Source of the DNA: Verticillium longisporum
Lineage: Eukaryota > Ascomycota > Sordariomycetes > Glomerellales > Plectosphaerellaceae
Length of the DNA: 64,000 nt
Direction: 5' to 3'
NCBI GenBank assembly: GCA_019188255.1
Contig: JAETXT010000002.1
Location: forward strand, 6,999,011-7,063,010
Shown: piece after piece, positions 25,252-37,802 of the stretch
How positions within the stretch are numbered: the first letter of the stretch is position 1
Layout of the letters: each line of letters starts with the position of its first letter
The notes under the pieces: model-generated
Told to the model about the DNA's origin: nothing
The model's input: only the letters and a program-made list of their open reading frames with translations
Database searches by the model: none
Program-made: the position numbers and the translations under genes

Positions 25252-27110
25252 ACGTAATCCACAAGCGAGTGGTTCACCCAAGCGAGTGGTTCACTTCGCC
25301 CGGGCCCACGACCTACACCTGAATTCTACAGATTCCACCTCCGCCCGCGATGGAGACTCTTTCAAAAGAAGGTCAATTATTCCTTGCTATCCAAGCTATG
25401 GACAATGACCCGAACCTAAGCGCCCGGAGTGCTGCGAGGATCTACACCGTCCCCTTAACGACGCTCCTCCGACGCCAGAAGGGCAAACCCTCCCGACGCG
25501 AAAGCCCGCCCAATTCTGCCAAATTAACAGTACTAGAAGAGAAAACTATTGTCGAATATATCCTTGACCTAGATGCGCGATCTTACCCTCCCCGGTTGGG
25601 TGAGGTCGGAGATATGGCGAATCGCCTGCTTGCCGACCGTGACGCGCCACGCGTCGGGAAGAACTGGGCCGCAAACTTCGTCAAACGGCAACCAGAGCTC
25701 CGGACGCGTTTCTTTCGCAAGTACGACTACAAGAGGGCCCAATGCGAAGATCCGGACGCGATAAACGCGTGGTTCCGCCTCGTGCATAACATGATCGCCA
25801 AGTACGGCATCCAAGAGGCTGACATGTACAACTTTGACGAGACCGGCTTCCAGATGGGCGTTATCGCCAACGGAATGGTCGTGACCAGTTCGGAAAGACG
25901 GTCCAATGTGAAGATGAGGCAGCCAGGCAACCGGGAATGGGTTACGGTGATCCAGGGCGTTGGCGCGTTGGGTTTCTCCGTCCCGCCGTTCATCGTGGTT
26001 TCGGGCAAGTACCACCTCTCGAGCTGGTACCAGGACGACGCGATTTCTCGCGACTGGAGAATCGCAACATCTCCAAACGGCTGGACGACGAATGATATTG
26101 GTCTGGAATGGATTCGGCATTTTGACAGGCATACAAAGTCCCGTACTTCGGGCGGTTATCGCCTACTGATCCTGGATGGCCACGAAAGTCACCACTCGGT
26201 CGACTTCGAACTCTACTGCAAGGAGAACAACATCATCACACTCTGTATGCCTCCTCATTCGTCACATCTACTCCAGCCTCTCGATGTTGGGTGTTTTGGC
26301 CCACTAAAGAAAGCATACGGTCGGCAAATCGAGGATAGGATGAGGGCGGGTACAACGCACATCAGCAAAGAGGACTTCTTCCCGGCGTTTTCGGCTGCAT
26401 TTCAGCAAGCAATGACAGAAAAAACATCCAGGGAGGCTTTCGAGGAGCGGGGCTTGTCCCCCATAACCCGGAAACAGTCCTGTCAAAGCTGGATGTGAGG
26501 TTGAGGACGACGACGCCTCCGGGGACGTCCCACGGGGAGCGTGATTCTTGGGTCTCTAAGACGCCCACTAACCTGCTCGAGGCAGGTTCCCAGACTGACT
26601 TCATCAAAGGGCGAATCTCACGCCACCAGGGAAGCTCCCCAACGTCAATTTTAGATGCTGTTGACTATCTTGCGAAGGGGACGCGGGGTGTTATGCACCA
26701 GATCGCTCTTTTGAAGTCAGAGGTTATGATCCTTCGAGAGGAAAATGCTACACTAAGCCGACGCCGGAGGGCCAAAAGCTACGTCTCCGGGAAGGAGGAA
26801 GCATGGCTGTAGGCGAGGGACAGGACAAGATTGCTCAGAAGGAAGTAGATATCCAGATAAAAGAGGAAACGCTGCAGAACCCGGGTCCCGCGTCGTGGTC
26901 CCAGCCGAAGAAACGATGCTGTAGCGTATGCGGGAAGACCGGCCACAACGCGAGAACTTGTCAGGTAGCTATCTCATCGTCTGCAAAAGACGAGGAGGAG
27001 TGATTTTAATTGATTTACGGCGTTTGGGTTGAGGTTTTCCTCGGAATGTTTGTCGGGTCGGGGTGAAGTGAACCACTCGCATGGGTGAACCACTCGCTTG
27101 TGGATTACGT
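25252..27110 (+). mobile_element. Fot1/pogo-type (Tc1/mariner) transposon, copy 1
   Basis: 1859 bp with inverted terminal repeats of about 50 bp beginning ACGTAATCCACAAGCGAG, flanked by TA duplications (25250-25251, 27111-27112). Each end contains a tandem GCGAGTGGTTCAC motif, possibly paired transposase sites. It carries one transposase gene. It shows no RIP although it lies in fully RIPed DNA, and is nearly identical to the copies at 29712, 32546 and 34542. Confidence 0.95.
25350..27003 (+). pseudogene. Fot1/pogo transposase, copy 1 (two homopolymer frameshifts)
   Basis: DDE-1 superfamily transposase that cuts and pastes the element. N-terminal helix-turn-helix (ANDP-type, SARSAARIYTVPLTTLLRR), CENP-B-type HTH, then the catalytic Asp residues in NFDETGF, LLILDGHESHHS and QPLDVGCFGPLKKAY. 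The end of the protein has a CCHC zinc knuckle, CSVCGKTGHNARTC, and an acidic tail. The frame shifts in an A6 run near 26421 and an A4 run near 26775; comparison with the other copies implies A7 and A5 and an intact product of about 551 residues. Confidence 0.88.
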
Positions 27111-27474
27111 TATAAAAAAGAGATAATTAAAAATTAAATAGCTAATTAAATTAATCTATTATACTTTATAAACTAATAATAGAATAGTAATAAATAGATA
27201 GAAGAAGGCCTAAAGCCCTAAACAACGTTAAATACTATAATTATAATAAATATAGATATTATATTAATAGCTATTTAGAAATATTATATATAAATTATAG
27301 AAAATAAAGCTATATATATAAATTATATAAATAGTACTTAATAATAAACTATAAACCGCTTAAAGGAAGAATAATAAAAGACCCTTAATAGGAAGAACCG
27401 CTACTCCTAAGACTAAAATAGTATAAAGTAACTATTAAACTATATATTAATAATAATTAAATTAAAGGAGAAGT

Positions 27475-29350
27475 AATATTAGATAGAGGAGCTAATATTA
27501 ACGTTATTAATAGCGACCTCTTAAGGGAAGCCGGAGAATAGCTAGGGGAAAAGTAGAATAAGCTAAGTAAAGTATTCCGAAATAGGGAGATAAATACTTA
27601 TAGCGAAAAGAGGATTATTAATTAAATAACGGATAACCCTAGGATAAAGTATATAATAATAATAGAATATATAATAATAGATAATATTATAAATAAATAT
27701 AATATTATCTTAGGAAGACTTTAGCTAGCTTAAATATAGCTAATAAACGATTAATTATAAGGCTATTAGAGATACCCTATTAGGAAATAAGATATTAGAA
27801 TTATATTAATAAGAAAATAAATTAAGATTATAATCTATTAATCCTTAATAATAGCTTTAATTATATTATAGAATATATAAGCTCCCCCTATAATACCCCT
27901 ATAAGAATATAATAAGAGAAACGAGCTATCTATTATAATCCTAGTAGAATATTATAAATTTAAGGATATATTTAATATTAAATAAATAATAACCCTACTA
28001 TAGTATTATTAATAGGATTATTCGATAGAATTCGAGGATGGAAAGAAATTACTCTTTAGACTTATCTATACTTTAATAGAAAAGGAATTAGAAATATTAA
28101 GGGAATATATAAACGATTTATTAAAAAAGGGATAGATTAGATACTCTATTAGCCCTATTAATACCCCTATACTATTTATCCTAAAGAAGGGTAATAAGCT
28201 TAGGATATATATCGATTATAAAGGACTTAATAAGATTATAAAGAAAGACTATATTACCCTTTTATTTATCTATAAGCTACTCGATTAGTTAATAATAATT
28301 AGGTTATTTACGAAACTAGACTTAAAAGATATTTATTACCGATTATATATTAAAATAGAGGATAAATAGAAAACGGTATTTAGAATAAAATATAGCTACT
28401 TCGAATACTTTATTATATTATTTAGCTTTATAAATATATTAGCTACTTTCTAAGTATATATTAATAAAGTATTAATTAGCTTTATAAATATAATATATAT
28501 TATTTATATAAATACTATCTTAATATACTTAATAATATTAGAAGAATATTAATAGAATATTAAAATAATATTTAGAAGACTTCGAGAATAGAACCTCTAT
28601 ATAAATCTAGAAAAATATAACTTTAATACGATAATAATAGAGTTTCTAGGATTTATAATCTCCCCTATAAATATATATATTATAGAAGAATGAATTATTA
28701 TAATAAAGGACTAGCTAACCCCTTAATCCTTAAAAGACTTCTAAGGATTCCTTAGATTTATAGGCTTTTATAAATATTTTATTAAGAATTATTTAAAAAT
28801 CGTAGCCCCTTTAGTTAATAAGAATGCTAAATAATTAATAATAGATTTCTAGCTAAATACTATTAACTTAATAGTTTTCTAAAAACTAAAGTTTATATTT
28901 ATAAGGGCTCCTATCCTCTAATACTTCGATAATAGATTAAAAACGAGAATTAAGCTTAATATATTAAACTTTATAATTAGAATAATCCTATTTTAATTAG
29001 AGAATAGCTATTAGAAACTAATTATATACTTTTTAAAAAGCTTAAAAAATAGAATTATAATATAATATATTAGAAATAGAAATAATAATAATTATAGAAT
29101 CTTTTAAAATATAGAGATAATACTTTATTTATAATAGATTAATAGTTAAAGTCCTAATTAATTACTTTAATTATAAATATCTTATAGAAAAGCTAAAGAT
29201 CTTAGGACGATAGGGAAGATAATTATAAGTATTATTAGAGTTCGATTTTATTATCGAATACTAAGTAAGTAATAGGAACCTAGTAGATAGCCTCTCTAGG
29301 AGGCCCGACTATAAGCTAAGTTAAGGAGAATAAGAGTAAGCGAGGGTATA
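27475..29350 (+). pseudogene. RIP-degraded gypsy pol: protease and reverse transcriptase/RNase H
   Basis: Readable only with many stops. The protease core appears as LDRGANINVI. Reverse transcriptase: a block equivalent to SPINTPILFILKKGNKLR followed by IYIDYKGLN at about 28140-28240, KLDLKDIYYRL near 28310, and the active-site YxDD box as YIN at about 28500-28515, with Asp to Asn explained by G to A. The order and motifs are those of Ty3/gypsy elements. Not functional. Confidence 0.75.
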
Positions 29351-29711
29351 TTACCTATTATTATAGATAAAACGATTCCTTAATATCGTCGGGGCTATTA
29401 CTATAATAGATTAATAGCTAGATAATAGACTTATTAAAGAAGCTATCCTAGAAGCCTAGGGAAATAATACCTTCTATAGAATAAGAAAGGAGTAAAGGCT
29501 ACTTAATTAGTAAATAGAAGTAAATAGCTTATTAACCTTTAAGAATAAGATCTTTATTCTATAGGATAAGGCCCTTAGAAATAAAATCCTATAATAAGCC
29601 TATAATAGCTTAATAATAGAGTACTAAGGAGTTAGGAAGACTATTACCTAGCTTAAAAATATATATTTCTAGAATAACTTAATTAAAGATATTAAGGAAT
29701 ATATCCCTATA

Positions 29712-31570
29712 ACGTAATCCACAAGCGAGTGGTTCACCCATGCGAGTGGTTCACTTCACCCCGACCCGACAAACATTCCGAGGAAAACCTCAACCCAAAC
29801 GCCGTAAATCAATTAAAATCACTCCTCCTCGTCTTTTGCAGACGATGAGATAGCTACCTGACAAGTTCTCGCGTTGTGGCCGGTCTTCCCGCATACGCTA
29901 CAGCATCGTTTCTTCGGCTGGGACCACGACGCGGGACCCGGGTTCTGCAGCGTTTCCTCTTTTATCTGGATATCTACTTCCTTCTGAGCAATCTTGTCCT
30001 GTCCCTCGCCTACAGCCATGCTTCCTCCTTCCCGGAGACGTAGCTTTTTGGCCCTCCGGCGTCGGCTTAGTGTAGCATTTTCCTCTCGAAGGATCATAAC
30101 CTCTGACTTCAAAAGAGCGATCTGGTGCATAACACCCCGCGTCCCCTTCGCAAGATAGTCAACAGCATCTAAAATTGACGTTGGGGAGCTTCCCTGGTGG
30201 CGTGAGATTCGCCCTTTGATGAAGTCAGTCTGGGAACCTGCCTCGAGCAGGTTAGTGGGCGTCTTAGAGACCCAAGAATCACGCTCCCCGTGGGACGTCC
30301 CCGGAGGCGTCGTCGTCCTCAACCTCACATCCAGCTTTGACAGGACTGTTTCCGGGTTATGGGGGACAAGCCCCGCTCCTCGAAAGCCTCCCTGGATGTT
30401 TTTCTGTCATTGCTTGCTGAAATGCAGCCGAAAACGCCGGGAAGAAGTCTTCTTTGCTGATGTGCGTTGTACCCGCCCTCATCCTATCCTCGATTTGCCG
30501 ACCGTATGCTTTCTTTAGTGGGCCAAAACACCCAACATCGAGAGGCTGGAGTAGATGTGACGAATGAGGAGGCATACAGAGTGTGATGATGTTGTTCTCC
30601 TTGCAGTAGAGTTCGAAGTCGACCGAGTGGTGACTTTCGTGGCCATCCAGGATCAGTAGGCGATAACCGCCCGAAGTACGGGACTTTGTATGCCTGTCAA
30701 AATGCCGAATCCATTCCAGACCAATATCATTCGTCGTCCAGCCGTTTGGAGATGTTGCGATTCTCCAGTCGCGAGAAATCGCGTCGTCCTGGTACCAGCT
30801 CGAGAGGTGGTACTTGCCCGAAACCACGATGAACGGCGGGACGGAGAAACCCAACGCGCCAACGCCCTGGATCACCGTAACCCATTCCCGGTTGCCTGGC
30901 TGCCTCATCTTCACATTGGACCGTCTTTCCGAACTGGTCACGACCATTCCGTTGGCGATAACGCCCATCTGGAAGCCGGTCTCGTCAAAGTTGTACATGT
31001 CAGCCTCTTGGATGCCGTACTTGGCGATCATGTTATGCACGAGGCGGAACCACGCGTTTATCGCGTCCGGATCTTCGCATTGGGCCCTCTTGTAGTCGTA
31101 CTTGCGAAAGAAACGCGTCCGGAGCTCTGGTTGCCGTTTGACGAAGTTTGCGGCCCAGTTCTTCCCGACGCGTGGCGCGTCACGGTCGGCAAGCAGGCGA
31201 TTCGCCATATCTCCGACCTCACCCAACCGGGGAGGGTAAGATCGCGCATCTAGGTCAAGGATATATTCGACAATAGTTTTCTCTTCTAGTACTGTTAATT
31301 TGGCAGAATTGGGCGGGCTTTCGCGTCGGGAGGGTTTGCCCTTCTGGCGTCGGAGGAGCGTCGTTAAGGGGACGGTGTAGATCCTCGCAGCACTCCGGGC
31401 GCTTAGGTTCGGGTCATTGTCCATAGCTTGGATAGCAAGGAATAATTGACCTTCTTTTGAAAGAGTCTCCATCGCGGGCGGAGGTGGAATCTGTAGAATT
31501 CAGGTGTAGGTCGTGGGCCCGGGCGAAGTGAACCACTCGCTTGGGTGAACCACTCGCTTGTGGATTACGT
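29712..31570 (-). mobile_element. Fot1/pogo-type transposon, copy 2
   Basis: 1859 bp, inverted relative to copy 1, TA duplications at 29710-29711 and 31571-31572. It differs from the others by homopolymer lengths and one silent transition in the transposase (near 30450, Glu codon). Inserted within the pol region of the gypsy element. Confidence 0.95.
29819..31472 (-). pseudogene. Fot1/pogo transposase, copy 2 (one 2-base homopolymer deficit)
   Basis: Same protein as at 25350. The reading frame is open from 31472 to a stop near 30357, where an A5 run stands in place of A7; the following frame is then open to the end at 29819, including the CCHC knuckle, because the second A run has its full five bases. 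This is the copy closest to intact. Confidence 0.88.
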
Positions 31571-31572
31571 TA

Positions 31573-32543
31573 TATTTAATATATTAAATAATAAAACCTT
31601 AATATTATAAGCTATATAGCTAATTAAATAGCCTATTACTATTTAATAATCCCTCTAAGGAAATATCTATAGACTTTATTATAGAACTCCCTAAAATTAA
31701 TAAATAAGATATTATATTAATTATCGTAGATTACTTTATAAAGTATATTATATATATATTAATTAATAATAGATTTATAATAGCTAATCTAGTAATTATA
31801 TTATAGGACTATATATTTAAGAGATATAGCCTCCTAAAAGGTATAGTCTCGGATAGAGGGTTATTATTTATTAATAAGTTTTAGATAACTTTATATAAAA
31901 TAATAAGAATAAAGAAACGATTCTTAATAGCCTTCTACCTATAGACCGATAGCTAAATAAAACGATAGAATTAGAACCTAGAATATTACCTTAGAATATT
32001 CTATAACTATAAATAAATAGACTAGATTTCCCTACTCCCTATAACGGAATTCGTATATAATATATTATTCTATATAATAATCTAGTAATTACTAGTAGAA
32101 GTATTAATAGGATATAACCTAGCTAGACTAAGGGACCTAGGCCGAGCTATATAATAATAAGGGAACTTAGAGATAATAGAACTATAAATAGCCTAGTAAA
32201 TAACTAAGAGAAAGATAATCTATAGACTCTTAAAGATTAATAGTAGATATTAGGCCTATTATTATAATTAAGGAAGAATTCGGAAAGAATATAAAATAGG
32301 AGATTTAATTCTCCTCTCTACGAGAACGATTAAATAGTAGAGACCTAGTAAGAAGCTATCCGATAAATACCTTAGACTATTTAGAATTACTAAGAAGATA
32401 AATAGCTATAGTCTAGTATATAAGCTATAGCTACCCCTTAGCTATAAAGTATATAATATATTCTATAAATTATACTTAGAAAATTAGAAAAGTAGAGAAA
32501 ACTAATTACTACTTTAGCTATAAATTAATAAAGTACTATTAAC
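31573..32543 (+). pseudogene. RIP-degraded gypsy integrase region
   Basis: Sequence between Fot1 copies 2 and 3. A decayed integrase core is recognisable as SKEISIDFIIELPKINK followed by IIIVDYFIKY (about 31655-31750), matching the usual WxxISMDFI...VVVDRFTK order, and a possible chromodomain-like C-terminus near 32370-32510. Many stops; not functional. Confidence 0.65.
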
Positions 32544-32545
32544 TA

Positions 32546-34401
32546 ACGTAATCCACAAGCGAGTGGTTCACCCAAGCGAGTGGTTCACTTCGCCCGGGCC
32601 CACGACCTACACCTGAATTCTACAGATTCCACCTCCGCCCGCGATGGAGACTCTTTCAAAAGAAGGTCAATTATTCCTTGCTATCCAAGCTATGGACAAT
32701 GACCCGAACCTAAGCGCCCGGAGTGCTGCGAGGATCTACACCGTCCCCTTAACGACGCTCCTCCGACGCCAGAAGGGCAAACCCTCCCGACGCGAAAGCC
32801 CGCCCAATTCTGCCAAATTAACAGTACTAGAAGAGAAAACTATTGTCGAATATATCCTTGACCTAGATGCGCGATCTTACCCTCCCCGGTTGGGTGAGGT
32901 CGGAGATATGGCGAATCGCCTGCTTGCCGACCGTGACGCGCCACGCGTCGGGAAGAACTGGGCCGCAAACTTCGTCAAACGGCAACCAGAGCTCCGGACG
33001 CGTTTCTTTCGCAAGTACGACTACAAGAGGGCCCAATGCGAAGATCCGGACGCGATAAACGCGTGGTTCCGCCTCGTGCATAACATGATCGCCAAGTACG
33101 GCATCCAAGAGGCTGACATGTACAACTTTGACGAGACCGGCTTCCAGATGGGCGTTATCGCCAACGGAATGGTCGTGACCAGTTCGGAAAGACGGTCCAA
33201 TGTGAAGATGAGGCAGCCAGGCAACCGGGAATGGGTTACGGTGATCCAGGGCGTTGGCGCGTTGGGTTTCTCCGTCCCGCCGTTCATCGTGGTTTCGGGC
33301 AAGTACCACCTCTCGAGCTGGTACCAGGACGACGCGATTTCTCGCGACTGGAGAATCGCAACATCTCCAAACGGCTGGACGACGAATGATATTGGTCTGG
33401 AATGGATTCGGCATTTTGACAGGCATACAAAGTCCCGTACTTCGGGCGGTTATCGCCTACTGATCCTGGATGGCCACGAAAGTCACCACTCGGTCGACTT
33501 CGAACTCTACTGCAAGGAGAACAACATCATCACACTCTGTATGCCTCCTCATTCGTCACATCTACTCCAGCCTCTCGATGTTGGGTGTTTTGGCCCACTA
33601 AAGAAAGCATACGGTCGGCAAATCGAGGATAGGATGAGGGCGGGTACAACGCACATCAGCAAAGAGGACTTCTTCCCGGCGTTTTCGGCTGCATTTCAGC
33701 AAGCAATGACAGAAAAACATCCAGGGAGGCTTTCGAGGAGCGGGGCTTGTCCCCATAACCCGGAAACAGTCCTGTCAAAGCTGGATGTGAGGTTGAGGAC
33801 GACGACGCCTCCGGGGACGTCCCACGGGGAGCGTGATTCTTGGGTCTCTAAGACGCCCACTAACCTGCTCGAGGCAGGTTCCCAGACTGACTTCATCAAA
33901 GGGCGAATCTCACGCCACCAGGGAAGCTCCCCAACGTCAATTTTAGATGCTGTTGACTATCTTGCGAAGGGGACGCGGGGTGTTATGCACCAGATCGCTC
34001 TTTTGAAGTCAGAGGTTATGATCCTTCGAGAGGAAAATGCTACACTAAGCCGACGCCGGAGGGCCAAAAGCTACGTCTCCGGGAAGGAGGAAGCATGGCT
34101 GTAGGCGAGGGACAGGACAAGATTGCTCAGAAGGAAGTAGATATCCAGATAAAGAGGAAACGCTGCAGAACCCGGGTCCCGCGTCGTGGTCCCAGCCGAA
34201 GAAACGATGCTGTAGCGTATGCGGGAAGACCGGCCACAACGCGAGAACTTGTCAGGTAGCTATCTCATCGTCTGCAAAAGACGAGGAGGAGTGATTTTAA
34301 TTGATTTACGGCGTTTGGGTTGAGGTTTTCCTCGGAATGTTTGTCGGGTCGGGGTGAAGTGAACCACTCGCATGGGTGAACCACTCGCTTGTGGATTACG
34401 T
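32546..34401 (+). mobile_element. Fot1/pogo-type transposon, copy 3
   Basis: 1856 bp, same orientation as copy 1, TA duplications at 32544-32545 and 34402-34403. It ends only 136 bp before copy 4, which is inverted, so the two make a palindrome with 1.86-kb arms. Confidence 0.95.
32644..34294 (+). pseudogene. Fot1/pogo transposase, copy 3 (four short homopolymer deficits)
   Basis: Longest uninterrupted frame of the four (486 codons, 32644-34104) because a two-base loss in an A run and a one-base loss in a C run about 55 bp later cancel, leaving a scrambled segment of about 17 residues after EK. The frame is then lost at the second A run, before the zinc knuckle, and a further base is missing in a third A run. 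All catalytic Asp residues are present. Confidence 0.88.
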
Positions 34402-34541
34402 TATAGGAAGTAAAGATATATATATAGTCGAGAAAATAATTAATTATAGGGGACTATTATATAATTAATAATACCTTATTAAATAAGAAGGATATTTAGA
34501 AAGCGAGAATTTATAGGAATTATAGTAAAATATAGTAGATA

Positions 34542-36399
34542 ACGTAATCCACAAGCGAGTGGTTCACCCATGCGAGTGGTTCACTTCACCCCGACCCGAC
34601 AAACATTCCGAGGAAAACCTCAACCCAAACGCCGTAAATCAATTAAAATCACTCCTCCTCGTCTTTTGCAGACGATGAGATAGCTACCTGACAAGTTCTC
34701 GCGTTGTGGCCGGTCTTCCCGCATACGCTACAGCATCGTTTCTTCGGCTGGGACCACGACGCGGGACCCGGGTTCTGCAGCGTTTCCTCTTTATCTGGAT
34801 ATCTACTTCCTTCTGAGCAATCTTGTCCTGTCCCTCGCCTACAGCCATGCTTCCTCCTTCCCGGAGACGTAGCTTTTGGCCCTCCGGCGTCGGCTTAGTG
34901 TAGCATTTTCCTCTCGAAGGATCATAACCTCTGACTTCAAAAGAGCGATCTGGTGCATAACACCCCGCGTCCCCTTCGCAAGATAGTCAACAGCATCTAA
35001 AATTGACGTTGGGGAGCTTCCCTGGTGGCGTGAGATTCGCCCTTTGATGAAGTCAGTCTGGGAACCTGCCTCGAGCAGGTTAGTGGGCGTCTTAGAGACC
35101 CAAGAATCACGCTCCCCGTGGGACGTCCCCGGAGGCGTCGTCGTCCTCAACCTCACATCCAGCTTTGACAGGACTGTTTCCGGGTTATGGGGGACAAGCC
35201 CCGCTCCTCGAAAGCCTCCCTGGATGTTTTTTCTGTCATTGCTTGCTGAAATGCAGCCGAAAACGCCGGGAAGAAGTCCTCTTTGCTGATGTGCGTTGTA
35301 CCCGCCCTCATCCTATCCTCGATTTGCCGACCGTATGCTTTCTTTAGTGGGCCAAAACACCCAACATCGAGAGGCTGGAGTAGATGTGACGAATGAGGAG
35401 GCATACAGAGTGTGATGATGTTGTTCTCCTTGCAGTAGAGTTCGAAGTCGACCGAGTGGTGACTTTCGTGGCCATCCAGGATCAGTAGGCGATAACCGCC
35501 CGAAGTACGGGACTTTGTATGCCTGTCAAAATGCCGAATCCATTCCAGACCAATATCATTCGTCGTCCAGCCGTTTGGAGATGTTGCGATTCTCCAGTCG
35601 CGAGAAATCGCGTCGTCCTGGTACCAGCTCGAGAGGTGGTACTTGCCCGAAACCACGATGAACGGCGGGACGGAGAAACCCAACGCGCCAACGCCCTGGA
35701 TCACCGTAACCCATTCCCGGTTGCCTGGCTGCCTCATCTTCACATTGGACCGTCTTTCCGAACTGGTCACGACCATTCCGTTGGCGATAACGCCCATCTG
35801 GAAGCCGGTCTCGTCAAAGTTGTACATGTCAGCCTCTTGGATGCCGTACTTGGCGATCATGTTATGCACGAGGCGGAACCACGCGTTTATCGCGTCCGGA
35901 TCTTCGCATTGGGCCCTCTTGTAGTCGTACTTGCGAAAGAAACGCGTCCGGAGCTCTGGTTGCCGTTTGACGAAGTTTGCGGCCCAGTTCTTCCCGACGC
36001 GTGGCGCGTCACGGTCGGCAAGCAGGCGATTCGCCATATCTCCGACCTCACCCAACCGGGGAGGGTAAGATCGCGCATCTAGGTCAAGGATATATTCGAC
36101 AATAGTTTTCTCTTCTAGTACTGTTAATTTGGCAGAATTGGGCGGGCTTTCGCGTCGGGAGGGTTTGCCCTTCTGGCGTCGGAGGAGCGTCGTTAAGGGG
36201 ACGGTGTAGATCCTCGCAGCACTCCGGGCGCTTAGGTTCGGGTCATTGTCCATAGCTTGGATAGCAAGGAATAATTGACCTTCTTTTGAAAGAGTCTCCA
36301 TCGCGGGCGGAGGTGGAATCTGTAGAATTCAGGTGTAGGTCGTGGGCCCGGGCGAAGTGAACCACTCGCTTGGGTGAACCACTCGCTTGTGGATTACGT
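34542..36399 (-). mobile_element. Fot1/pogo-type transposon, copy 4
   Basis: 1858 bp, inverted, TA duplications at 34540-34541 and 36400-36401. Terminal repeats as in the other copies; not RIPed. Confidence 0.95.
34649..36301 (-). pseudogene. Fot1/pogo transposase, copy 4 (three homopolymer deficits)
   Basis: Same protein as at 25350. The frame breaks at an A6 run (A7 implied), an A4 run (A5 implied) and an A3 run (A4 implied); correcting these gives the same 1656-nt coding length as correcting each of the other copies. Confidence 0.88.
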
Positions 36400-36401
36400 T
36401 A

Positions 36402-37802
36402 GTCTTAATTATATTAAAATTAATTAAAAGAAATCTATTAATATTTAAATAATAGGTATTTAGTAAATAAGTATTATTTACTTTAAAGATACTAATATAA
36501 TTATTCTTAGCTATAGCCTTAATAGCTAATTTAAGATTATATATAATAGCCTAGTACTTAATAGGTATCTATAGGGGATTAGCTATTAGATAATAGGGGA
36601 ATAAAAAGGGGGTAATTTATAGTAAAATATCGCTTACTTCTCTAAGCTATTCTATAATAGGAGCATTTAATAGAACTAGCTATATAAATAATTAATTAAT
36701 AATTAATTACTAAATAATAGCTAATTTATTAATATCCTCCTTATAATAAAGGTACTCCTTATTTATAATAGGATTAAACTATTTATATATATAATTATAA
36801 TAATAGAGATATAATAAATCTCTAGCTAAGTATACCTATCTAAGCTCCTAATAAAGGTTAGGAGGAAGAGGAGCTATTACTCTATAGCTAATTAGCTATT
36901 AAATTATAAAGGAAACGTTAAAAGTAATTTATAAATAGGAAATTATTTAAATAATAATATTATTATTTCTAATTAATAGGTAATTAATAAGTAAATATTA
37001 GCGGATTTATAAATTATTCTTATTAAAGAATTAGAAAACTGGAATCGATTTAAGAACTATATTTAATTAATAACTATATAATAGCTAATTATTAAAGGAT
37101 TATTATAAAAGATATAAAAATAATATTAAAGAGGGGAGGAATATTATTATCGTTATTATTATTATTAAAAAAGAAGAAAAGATAGAAATAATAATTAGAA
37201 AATTCTCCTATAAATATACTAGAAACCTATAATAAGCTACCTTAGAATAATAACTATTTATTAAATCTAAATAATAAGAAAGGAAAGAATAAAGAATAAT
37301 AGATTAATAAATCTATATTAAAAGGCGAATAATTATTAATTAGTTATAGAAGAAGCTTATTAAATTACTATTTAAGAATAGAATACTATAAAAATAATTA
37401 AATAGAATTAAAATATAAAAGGAGAATAGAAGAATATTAGAATAATAAGATTATATTAATAAGCTATTACCTATTAATTAGCTATAGAAGAGAACTATTA
37501 GATTATTAAATAAGAATAATAGAAGAATAAGAAATAGAATTAAAACGAGAAGAAAGATATATAGAAATATTAAATTATAGCTATTAAATAATAAAGAATT
37601 AACCTAGAAACCCTAGCTAATTAATAGGAAATACTTATTAAGATAGATACTTAAGAACTAGATAGAAACTTAGAATATATAGACGTTATTAGACTAGATA
37701 ATATTAAATAGCTTAAAAGAGAACTACTTAGAACTTAATGAGGACCTTTAATTTAAATATTATATTATACTTTAGGACGAAATAAAGAGAGAGACGGGGC
37801 AT
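36402..37802. other. Unassigned RIPed 3' part of the gypsy element
   Basis: AT-rich, no readable domain. Around 37320-37560 a motif resembling ELxxxR/SYRRxLL recurs in decayed form. It ends in a purine-rich tract (37780-37800, AAATAAAGAGAGAGACGGGG) that is probably the plus-strand primer of reverse transcription. Confidence 0.45.

Noticed and set aside
25569..26132. Antisense 187-codon frames repeated in all four Fot1 copies
   Set aside because: Present only because the transposase copies are identical; no start context or domain, and no sign of conservation beyond that of the sense strand.
26415..26480. Programmed frameshifting in the Fot1 transposase
   Set aside because: The run lengths vary among copies and at several sites, and one copy would need a different shift than another; sequencing error or decay explains this better than a programmed site.
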